Shown here one piece after another: positions 51,083 through 61,008 of a stretch of DNA of 64,000 nt. The first letter of the stretch is position 1, and each line of letters begins with the position of its first letter. The DNA lies in the NCBI GenBank assembly GCA_036172665.1, contig CM069872.1, positions 46,796,101 through 46,860,100 of the forward strand, given 5' to 3'. The notes below the pieces were generated by a model. It had not been told where the DNA came from. It made no database searches and saw only the letters and a list, made by a program, of their open reading frames with translations. The position numbers and the translations under genes are program-made. The DNA comes from Prosopocoilus inquinatus. Its lineage: Eukaryota; Arthropoda; Insecta; Coleoptera; Lucanidae.

Positions 51083-53442
51083 TACGCTACCAACTTTAAA
51101 GCACTTAAAAAGATTTAAAAACAACCTAATCATTCTAATAAAATCATAAAAATGTAATGTAAGTTTTATATTTGATCGAATCGAATCTAATGAAACGAAT
51201 ACAAAATGATTTTTTCAACACCCTGTACATCAACTTCACAGTATGTTTGCTCTTCAATTCTATTTTTCGTACATCTCTTGTCATTTGGGCCAAATTTCGA
51301 TTTCATGATGCAATTATTTTTTTAAGTTATATATTTTTCTTTCTTACGCTGTAGATCAAAGTCTTTTCGGGCAAAGAACGTACGCAAATTAACGTTGGAA
51401 AAGAGGAAATTCCATGTTAAATCCGAGTCGTTTCACATTTCTTGCAGTGCTGCACCAGCGGATCATATTTCGTTAAAAGCAATTAACGCGCTCGACGTTT
51501 GCTTTACGTTCCACATGTGTAGGCATAAAAATTAGACAAATAACTAATTTAACCTCCTGAAATGATGGAATGCATTATAAAATGAAGAAGAAATATGACT
51601 AGTCAAGCCGATTTGTATTGGCCGGTGCCAGCCGCAGTTACACAATACTTCGCATGCCTAAGAGAGATATAACCGTAAAGCATAGACACTTTTTAGAATG
51701 TTGAGATTTCGAGATTGATAAGTGTAATATTCTCTTTTAGCATTAATAGTAAAATTAAAATAATTACCGTTAGAAACACGTAGAAACAAATCAATATTCT
51801 AGAGCGTAAAAGCAAAGAAAATAAATCGTAAATGGAATGGCCCTCGAAGTATCACTTCACCATTTATAAATTGATTAAAATAAATTATCATTGTAAATAA
51901 TTGCATGCAATGAGAAAAGATGCTTCATACACATGTCTGGCTGCGGTCTATATCAAAATGCCGATGATTGACATATGAAGGAAGGAAGATGCTCCGTTCT
52001 TCCAGAATTAGACAGGAAACGAACGCTTGCCATACGAATCGAAGAAGCCTACTAAGCGAATTTGCCTTATCTATATACATATACCTCCTTGTAATATGAT
52101 AGCGTGATGAAGTAAATATTTTACAAAATAAAGGAAAACGGGAAAAAACAGTAGATTAAACTTAAACTGAGGTAGAAAAACGGAGCCCTCAGATTTTTTG
52201 AAACAGGTTGTATATTTGCTTCCATATACTCTTATGGGAATAAATTGAAGGTTGTAGTTAAACTGAAATGGAAAAACCGAGCTTTAAACTTTCTGAAACA
52301 GATTGTGTATTAATGTCTTATGACTACGATCATTAAACACCGAATGGTTCGATTAAAGCCATCGTTAGGAAGCCGTAGAATATCAGAAAATCAAATGTAT
52401 ATGAAATAACTCAATCTTCTAAATATAGCTGTTTTTTCTATTAATTTTATGACCTTCTGAGGACAACTTAAAATTGAATCATGGTCAAAACTGATTCAAA
52501 AGTATAAACAGCAATTTATTAAGTAAAAATACAATCAATATAAATATATAAACGCAGAATATTACCGGAAAGGTAAAACAGTGGATACATAAAAAATTTC
52601 AACAAAAAAAAATGATTTTATCTTGAATTGGGATCTAAGAACAATGTATAGAAATTTTTTAAATTCATAAAGTGAAGTTCTAAACCATGGAGAAACCTCC
52701 ACGAAAAGTTGTTGGAAATTTATAAAAGTTGGTTGTAGAAATGGTTTAGATAACTGGAACAATAGAACAGTTACAGATTGCATGAGTAATCAGATATCTA
52801 TCTAATCGATAAAACGGATCCATCAAGAGTAATAACCATGCAGTCAAATATTCGTCTCCATTAACATCGCGATTACGCGCCAACTCGGGTTAATTAAATG
52901 TGTGACTTCCTCGAGAGAGAGTGGTGGTGCTTTAATTACATTCTGCTGTGCTCGCGGCTGCACAAGACGTCTCGAAACCCCCGGGTTTCCCCCTTCCACC
53001 GTCTACATCCGCCGCCCTACGATCCCTAAAACATCCGGCATTTAGCGCTAAGATATGCTGGAACAAATAAAGCGCTCGGCGAGATGAAATTCCACAGAAT
53101 TTCAATGGAAATGAGGGAGAAGTTGAGATTTAAAACTTTTGATGTCGGTTCAATGGAATTAATTTCGAATCGATTTCAATAAAATATGACGGCTTACTTT
53201 CATCACGCCCTTATCTCCCATCTTAATCTTTTTCTCTCGCGCCGTTTCAATGAAATGTTGCGTCTTGTTTTTCCAAATAAATTTTATCGCTAAGTCAACT
53301 GTTTACAAGGAAAAGTTTCAAGTTCCGAATGGATGACAATACAATTTTATTCAAGTTAAAATTCAATTTTATTCAATTATAAGCAATATACAACGAATAC
53401 CGTCTGGTTTCACCAGATACTAAATTACAATTTTTAATCAAC

Positions 53443-53960
53443 ATGGTTTCATGTCATCTAAATCAACTGAAACAGCTATTAACTCTTTCTATCAACAACA
53501 GTATTTTCTTGTGAACCGTATGAGTTATGTTTTTTTGGACCATAAAATTGTTATCGGGAGAAAAGAAGCAGTATCAGATAAATTAAACATTTACTTAGGT
53601 GTACCTCAGGGCTTTGTACTTGGACCAATTTTATTTCTACTGCATATAAACGATTTTAGCAGCCCAAAACCTATGCCATACTATGTACATAGCTGATTTA
53701 ATGTCGGATAAACCTATTGTTGTAAAAGAAAAAGCTAAATTTCTGAGAATTCTTTTTGACAACATTCTATCATGTAATACCCGTTGTGCTGCATTATGTA
53801 GTAAATTACACTTATTTGTTTGAAAAACTTAAACCTGTACTCACATTACACTAGTTACTGAATCTTTGTGTATCACACGCAAGTGAGTACAATAAGATAC
53901 AATATTATATTTTGGGGTACTTCTTGTGTAACTGAAAAAAAATTCTGTTGGAAAAATATT
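53443..53960 (+). pseudogene. Non-LTR retrotransposon reverse transcriptase fragment
   Basis: Frames read SSKSTETAINSF, then YLGVPQGFVLGPILFLLHIN (the Jockey/CR1-type GVPQGSVLGPxLFLLYIN box), then KAKFLRILFDN and ILYFGVLLV-like tail pieces. The FADD segment is lost, and there are frame changes and stops. The fragment is inactive. Confidence 0.78.
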
Positions 53961-54244
53961 CTGAGCCTCAAAAACTTACGCTTGTAGAGAGTGAGAGTAA
54001 GTAAGAGCGGAAGTTGTTCGATACCTCTCAAATTTTAACTTTATCAAGTGTTACAGTGTTACAGGTGTAAGTATGTTTCTTTCTAGTAACAAAACAAAAT
54101 TTATCTGCGTTATACTGTCCAAAATAAAAACACTAGAAGCAAATTTGATTTTCGCGTACCTTTTGTATCTACTAATATCACAAAAAAATCTCAGATTTGT
54201 TGTTTTATGCAGACTTGTGTCATTTTTTGTTCGCAAAATGTTAA

Positions 54245-54313
54245 TTTTGAAATCTTCTAAAATCAAATTTTGAAATCTTCTAAAATCAAATTTTGAAATC
54301 TTCTAAAATCAAA
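54245..54313. repeat. 23-bp minisatellite, three perfect units
   Basis: The unit TTTTGAAATCTTCTAAAAT plus CAAA is repeated head to tail three times without change, so the expansion is recent. Confidence 0.9.
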
Positions 54314-54639
54314 GCAAAACCGTTTAATAATCTGATCAATGACATGTGTTTATAAATTTTTGAAAAAGAAGGAAAATCGTTTGTTATATGCAGTGATGTT
54401 GGGGTATTATACGTATTTATTAAACTGAACTACTCTCCTATTTGAAGCACGGAAATTAAAACAGTCCGGCTCAGTCAAAGTTCCCTCCATTTGAGGTTTT
54501 GCTTTTCTCTTTGCTATTTTTAGCTACTTTTCTGTCACGCAATCGATCGCAGAAAACATTATAACAAGAATGCCACATAATTTTGGAAAATATTTGCAGT
54601 TTCTTATTGTATTATACCACAATCTACGTACTTAAGACA

Positions 54640-55750
54640 AAAATCATTTATTTTATTCAAAACAGTCTCCTTGTGCTTCAACACAACATTTTGTACAATC
54701 AATTAACATAACGAATGAATTTTTGAGTTCACCTGAAGAAATGTCTTTCAGGATGGCGGTTGACGCCTTTTGGATTGCTTCAATGTAGTTATGGCGCTTT
54801 CCTTTCATCGACAAATGCAGTTTAGAGAATTAGGGCGCCAAATCAGGCGAGTACGGTGAATGATTGGTCGTTAAAATGCCTTTTTTGGCAAAAAAAAAAA
54901 AAAACAGTGATCAGCGTAGAGTGATGAGCGAGCCCATTATCGTGTAACAAACACCAACTTCCTTTTTCGTGGTGTTGTGGTCGCACAAGACGAATTCGCG
55001 ATAACCGTCGCTTCATAACAACAAGATAAAACACAGCATTAATCATCTGACCAAGTGGAACGAATTCCTTGTGCAGAATTTCTTGCGAGTCGTAGAAACA
55101 AATCAACATTGTTTTGACTTTTGACTTCTCAAGACGACTTTTCTTCGGATTAGGTTCGCCTGGGCGCTTTGACACCTGGTTTCCGGTTCATATTAGACAT
55201 ACCAAGACTCACCAGTTACTTGAAGTTCTCGTCCCAGTGTTGAATCCGAAGCAATTTTTGATCATCAAACCTTTCTAAGTCCCAAATATTCGGTCAAAAT
55301 GCGATGAATGGATTCTCTCGACATATTAAATTCCATTTCCATGTGCCGCAGCGAAGATTTTGGCTAACTTTTGACAAATGGAAACACCACGTCTCACCAG
55401 TTACTTGCAGTTTTCTTCCTTCTTCTACTCTTCAATCAAATCGTTGCAGTGTTGAATCCTAAGCAATTTTTGATCATCAGTCAATTTGTGTGGAACAAAC
55501 CAGGCACAAACCTTTCTATGTCCCAAATGTTCGGTCAAAATGCGACGAATTGAACTTTTCGAGATATTCAATTCCAGTTCCACGTGCCGCAATGAAGATT
55601 TTGGCTGAGTTTTGATAAATTCAGGCACAATTGAGATTTTACCTTCAGTAACCACAGATTTTTTCGGTCCAGGATGTTCGTCGTCGTTAATGACCTCGCG
55701 ACCTTCTTGAAATCATATAAGCTACTCATCCTCACCATACACTTGTTTTA
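54640..55750 (-). pseudogene. mariner transposase pseudogene with internal duplication
   Basis: Read on the minus strand: VYGEDE and FQEGREVINDDEHPGP near the start, then LELNISKSSIRRILTEHLGH and CAWFVPHKLTDDQK (second helix-turn-helix), then YEPET, KVKTMLICFYDSQEILHKEF, HDNGLAH and YSPDLAP, and the C-terminal GKRHNYIEAIQKASTAILKD. This is the mariner D,D34D layout. The TGDESW box reads TGESW, so the first catalytic Asp is lost. A poly-A/T run near 54890-54904 and several stops break the frame. The HTH2 coding part is duplicated (55193-55394 resembles 55395-55620). Confidence 0.85.
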
Positions 55751-58192
55751 TTAAATGAAATGTTTAAGTAAATGTTTTCCGGAGCTTAAAACAAAACTTG
55801 GTAATTGATAGATGATACAATCACACTGTCACTTTAAAATAACTTGGCTTCTGACAGTCCAAATATCACGAAATTTTGACAGAACATCTGTCTGCCAAGT
55901 AAGTATCTTTCTTACACACTTACTGCGACGCATTAGGAGCTTTCCATTTGTCTCTGGGAGCAGCTCTGGGCTGCTCTGGGACACAAGAGACTCTGTTCCA
56001 TTTAAAAAAGCGACCGGGGCGTCAAGTCTCAATGATTTCCTCCCCTTTTCCCCTCGAGGACCAGCTTTTGACTAGAGGCGTGAAGCACCAGTGGCAATTT
56101 TCATAGTATTTGAGGTTAAGGCAAGTTCTATCTGGCGCATAAATGAGTAGGTGGATAGTTAAATCATTCATATCCTAATCATTTACTTGCGGAAAATATG
56201 TAAATATCAAGTTTAATTAATCAAACTAGATAAAATGTGTTATCTTGCGCATAAAATTTAGTGTTCCATTTACGAGCTATTCAGAGCAGCTTCAAGTAGG
56301 CCCTGATTTCTGTACCTCACGGGCATCATGCTCCCAAATGGAAAGCAGCTATTATATCACCTCTGGTTCTGTCGTTTTTTATTCATTAAATAGCTACTTC
56401 TTAGTTAATATGATTATTAGGCTGCCCCCACACCCATGAAGCAATGTAAAACATATCCTGTTAGCCACACACTGCTGATGAAACAAAACGCTTTCAGGTT
56501 TACTGCATTATGACAGACAAAAATCGTTCTCTAAAATGTTTTACCTCTGATGTATAAATTAATGAGCATGTTTTGTTCGTTGTATCATATTGATGACAAA
56601 GAAGTCTGACTGATGTAATGTCAAAATGTTTTCAGTATGAACGTGCAACTGTTTCAGCCTGTTTTAAACTGTTTTCTTGTTTTGCTCAGTGTACGCGTGG
56701 TTCTTCTATTAAAAGCATTGAAAAATAAAACAATTTCTAGCAAAATTGGTCCGAAATGTTTGTTTTATGAGTGTGTGGGCAGCTTAAATGTCGAGCAAAT
56801 TGCTTGATTTATTGTTAGAAAAAAAGAAAATAAAGTGAGCGGTGTCGAGTAAGTGAATAAATGAAAATTGATTAGTTGAAAATTTTAAGCAAGAAACGCA
56901 TTTATGGAAATTAGAAACGCTGGTTAAAATGAATAATGAATTCCAAAGTTTGGAATCTAATGCATTCGGGTAGTGAATTACCAAATTATCCCCGGTCGCG
57001 AAGATGGGGGGCGGAATGCGATTTTAACTTGCGACAATACTAAGTTACCCAAATTAAATTTTGCGAAACCTCTTCTTCGCGAGCGCCGCCGCCATAACTC
57101 AGCCTTAATTAAATTAAGAAAACTGCTCCCCGAGTTCAGAATTCCGGAAAATATTTTTGTCGGTAACGAGATCTTTTGTCTTGCTCGTATTTGCAGAAGG
57201 GTTTGTTTGAAGGATCTGGAGTATAATTGCACCTCGAGGGTGTCGTTGCGTTACCCCATTCGAGATGTTCACACCCTCGTCGATGTAATTGTGTAATTTA
57301 TGGAAGGAGCCATGTTAGGTCGCACTTCTCAGCCCTAATTTCAACTTGCAAAGTGGGTAAATTGTGCACAGTCGCTCTGTCAAGTCGTTGGCGTCGGTGT
57401 GCGGCGGTTCTGCGGTTGCCGCGTCTGCTCGAAATGATTGTGACGGCTCCTTCAACGAAATTTGCTAGAAGCAGGATTCTGCTTCGCCTCAAGTGTTTAT
57501 TATGAATTGTTTATGTTACATTATCCTACGTAAATTTGATTTATATATTAACGTGTTGCGATGCACTTTAATCCGCCCCACATTTTCGATGACCTATCAA
57601 TATTCACTTCTTCCTAATCGAACGACTCCAAAAAAAAAGTTAATAACTCGATTTACGTCAGATCTTCACCAGATTACCATATTAAATTGATGATGTGCTG
57701 CCGTCGTTAAACGTGCGAAAGTATTTTAATATGCAACTCATAAAACTCGACCTGATCATTTCGCGTGATCATTCCAATTTTATTACTTCAGTCGGCGTTA
57801 ATTAGTTTATCTTCTGACATTTATGGTAAATATATGTTATGGTAAATATAACACGCTTTTTTCCTATGTCGGGGAATTCTCGCACGTCATATCTCATAAA
57901 AGTAAAAGGTTAACATGCACAAATCACCATAAAATGTACATCAGCTGAAAGTGGCAAAAATTATCTTCGTAAAACAACCCACCTTCAACTTCTTCTTCCA
58001 CAGCAAATATGTCGTAAACACAACCATAAAGAATATTTTGATGAGTACATGTTTGAAGAACCGAAAATTTCAAATATTCTAATGAACATTTGGCCTAAAA
58101 GTAAAATAATCACTTTATAGACTGATTCCAATAACGCATTACAATGATATACGTAACGGAACATCAGGACATCAGCTCCTTCTGGCGAAATA

Positions 58193-58992
58193 ATGACAAC
58201 ATTGGCAGTCCTTATCATCAACAGTTCAACAGTGAACCAAATCATTAATAATCATCTATAAAATACTATTCTCTTTAGGTATAACAAGAAACATTGATAG
58301 CAAAGCCCTAAACATTGAAGTTCAACTGATTTATTTTCTAACTCTCGCCATTTTCAAGCGTTTATAATAGTGGTGGTGATGTCATTAATAATTTGCGTGG
58401 TAATGTCATCAAAAATTTGCCAATTTCAGAAAGTATTTCGTACACCTTGAATAAGCACAATGCAATTTCTTCTACTCAAACTGATTCGGATGCAAAGATT
58501 TTCTTGATGACGAGCTTTTTGTTGTAAAAAGTGTAATCCTATCAGATAACGGTGCAGTGAACTGTGCCAAATTAGTCTCGCGCTAATTCGAAAATGACAA
58601 CATTGGTAGTCCCTATCGTCAACAGTTCAACAATGAACCAAATCCTTAATAACCATTTATAAAATACTCTTCTCTTTAGGTACAACAAGATATATTGATA
58701 GCAAAGACCTAAACATTGATGTTCAACTGATTTACTTTCTAACTCTCGCCATTTTCAAGCGTTTATAGTGGTGGTAATGTCATTAATAATTTGCGTGGTG
58801 ATGTCATCAACAATTTGCCAATTTCAGAAAGTATTTCGTACACTTTGAATAACCACCACATAATTTCTTCTACTCACATTGATTCGGATGCAAAGAATTT
58901 CTTGACGACGAGCTTTTTGTTGTAAAAAGTGTAATCCTATCAGATAACGGTGCAGTGAACTGTGCCAAATTAGTCTCGCGCTAATTCGAAAA
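58193..58992. repeat. Tandem duplication of about 400 bp, two units
   Basis: The units 58193-58593 and 58594-58992 begin ATGACAACATTGG and end CTCGCGCTAATTCGAAA. They agree closely through most of their length (for example CTAACTCTCGCCATTTTCAA and ATCAGATAACGGTGCAGTGA). Scattered substitutions show it is not brand new. No protein was recognised. Confidence 0.8.
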
Positions 58993-59664
58993 TGTTTTTG
59001 TAAGTGATAATCGATATCACAAGAGATTTCCAACGAAGATTAAAGCTTGCAAGCGATCCTAGTTAAACCAAGCCTTATTGTGCGGACCGGATCATAGCAA
59101 AGTAAGTGTGGGTGCAATGAACGCGGGGCTCTCCCCAAACCGCAGCGCACAACCCTAGCTGCGGTTGCGATGTAAACTTGTGTAGCGCCGTGGTCGAGTT
59201 GCGGTCTGAGGGAGAAACAAGACACCATCGCCCCGACTCTGCGTAGACAAATCCGCCCTCTAGCAGGCGGGATTGTTAATAATCTCGCGCGTAAACATCC
59301 GTTCCTGCTGTCTTTGTCGGCGCGCAAATCCGTTAAGCGCAGGCGAAGGAAACCCATGGCAGTTTCTTGAGGGCAGATATGCCTTGTTGCCTGGAGATTG
59401 GTTTGTTTTAGCATACAGATGTATGTAATATGTATACGTCTTGGATGGAAATCGTTCGGGTTGGTTTCGTATACGAATGGAATGTATGCTATTATATAGG
59501 GAATATCCTTAAAGACCAATTCCAAGGAAGCAAACCCTAAGATATTCATTTCAAATTCATATATCGCTCACCAAATCTATATTTTATCTATCAATTCTTT
59601 TCTATCCATTTGTAATTTATATGTATGCATATGACCCTTGTTGTAAATGCTTAACTATAATTAT

Positions 59665-59820
59665 ATAAAATTTTGTTGCAAATCGTTTTTGATTGCAATG
59701 AATCCTTCGAGCAGCCTTGCATGGGATGGATGACTCATTATGAAACAAACTGGCTTCAATTTGTTACTCCTAATGCAATGTTAGGTCAAAAAGTGATCGT
59801 AGGATGTCGCTGTTTGAACT
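59665..59820. repeat. Dispersed repeat, longer copy
   Basis: AAAATTTTGTTGCAAATCGT through GATCGTAGGATGTCGCTGTTT, matching both ends of the shorter copy at 39783-39860. The extra middle part (TGGGATGGATGACTCATTAT and onward) may be the ancestral state. A non-LTR tail or other retro-sequence is possible. Confidence 0.6.
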
Positions 59821-60339
59821 ATACCATGAGTTTTTTTATAAGTATACATAGCAAGGGTGTATACTTTTATTAAAAAAAACATGTCAACGCATTGTTTCAC
59901 TGCAATCTGTAGGCAACCAACTACACATATTCAATGCGTTGATGAATCTAACATTTTATCACTTAGATTCGTTTCCAGTTGTTTTTCAAAATTAAAATAG
60001 AGGTGACCTCACATGGTTGAGTATCGAATTAAATGTGTATTTATAGTCAAAGAAAAAAAATATAAATTTGATGGAATGACGTTTCCATTTTGAATGATAA
60101 CAGAGAGAGCGTTTAATGGGCTAATAAACGTGGTGTTTATTAACGAAGTGAAATATAAAAACATCAATGGCCACCCCACTCTCATTTTTCACTAACACGG
60201 AGATAATGAACTATAAAAACGGCGAGTTCTGCGGCACGAATCGCATAAAACACAAAAGCGAGCAATATGTCGCATTCCCCATATTGATACTATACGAATC
60301 ATCGTAAAACGAGAATAGCCTTATTCACTTCAACTATAT

Positions 60340-60520
60340 CGGAGAAAAAGGGGGGCCATAAAAGAGTTTTGCGAGCCGCGGCTGTTAAAAGGGCCGCGGG
60401 GGCGGCGGCGGCGGCGGTATAAACGAGGGACGGGTGATAACGCCTTAGGGTTGTGGGGCTCCCGCGAACGTGCGTAGGGGAACAGAGAGAGGACCGTCAG
60501 ACCCCGGGGTTGTAATCGAG
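60340..60520. other. GC-rich island with CGG repeat
   Basis: CpG-rich sequence (GCCGCGG, a run of CGG, CCCGCGAACGTGCG) stands within AT-rich DNA, with a TATAAACG shortly after the CGG run. It could be a promoter-type island or regulatory element. No coding frame with recognisable content is present. Confidence 0.35.
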
Positions 60521-60719
60521 ATCTGAGGGTATGATTGCACGTGTTGACGTACTGAAGAATGGGATATTACGATCTGTCACTGCGTCTTACTCCCCTTGGG
60601 CTAATTTGATTTGGGACCCTCCCCAAGATGAATTTTCCGCTTTAATAAACGTTACCTAACTGACCGTCGTAGAAAGTGGATGAAGTCAAGGAAAGAAAGT
60701 TTTGAGTTTAAAATAAAAC

Positions 60720-61008
60720 GGTTGAATTTCTGGCTTCCGGTTGGAATCGCGTGTCTTGGATTTCTTCTACTGCCGACGTTTCGTTCTCCAATGCAGAAGA
60801 ACTTTCTCAGGGCTGCTGCTGGTGGTCTTACCGCTGCCTATTATAAGTCGCTGAGACAGTCTCAACCATCAGCACCAGCACCACCACCACCACCTGAGGA
60901 AATTCTTCTGCAACGGAACATCGGAAGCAGAAGAAATCCGAAGTACGCGGTTCCAACCGGAAGCCAGGAATTCAAACATGGACGATGGTCGCGGAAGCCT
61001 TCAAACTA
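60720..61008. mobile_element. Foldback element, copy B
   Basis: The left arm reads TTGAATTTCTGGCTTCCGG, TTTCTTCTACTGCCGACG, then TTTCGTTCTCCAATGCAG. The right arm is the imperfect complement ending CTGGCTTCCGGTTGG on the other strand. A CAC/CCA-rich centre resembles that of copy A at 4665-5003. The 109-residue open frame over it is a translation of the repeat, not a gene. Confidence 0.78.

Noticed and set aside
57985..58245. Possible odorant-receptor-like exon on the minus strand
   Set aside because: The hydrophobic pattern is suggestive only; no conserved receptor motif or convincing splice sites are visible.
59040..59549. 169-codon open frame on the minus strand
   Set aside because: It spans a GC-rich patch, reads as low-information Arg/Leu-rich sequence with no motif or family resemblance, and is likely open by composition.
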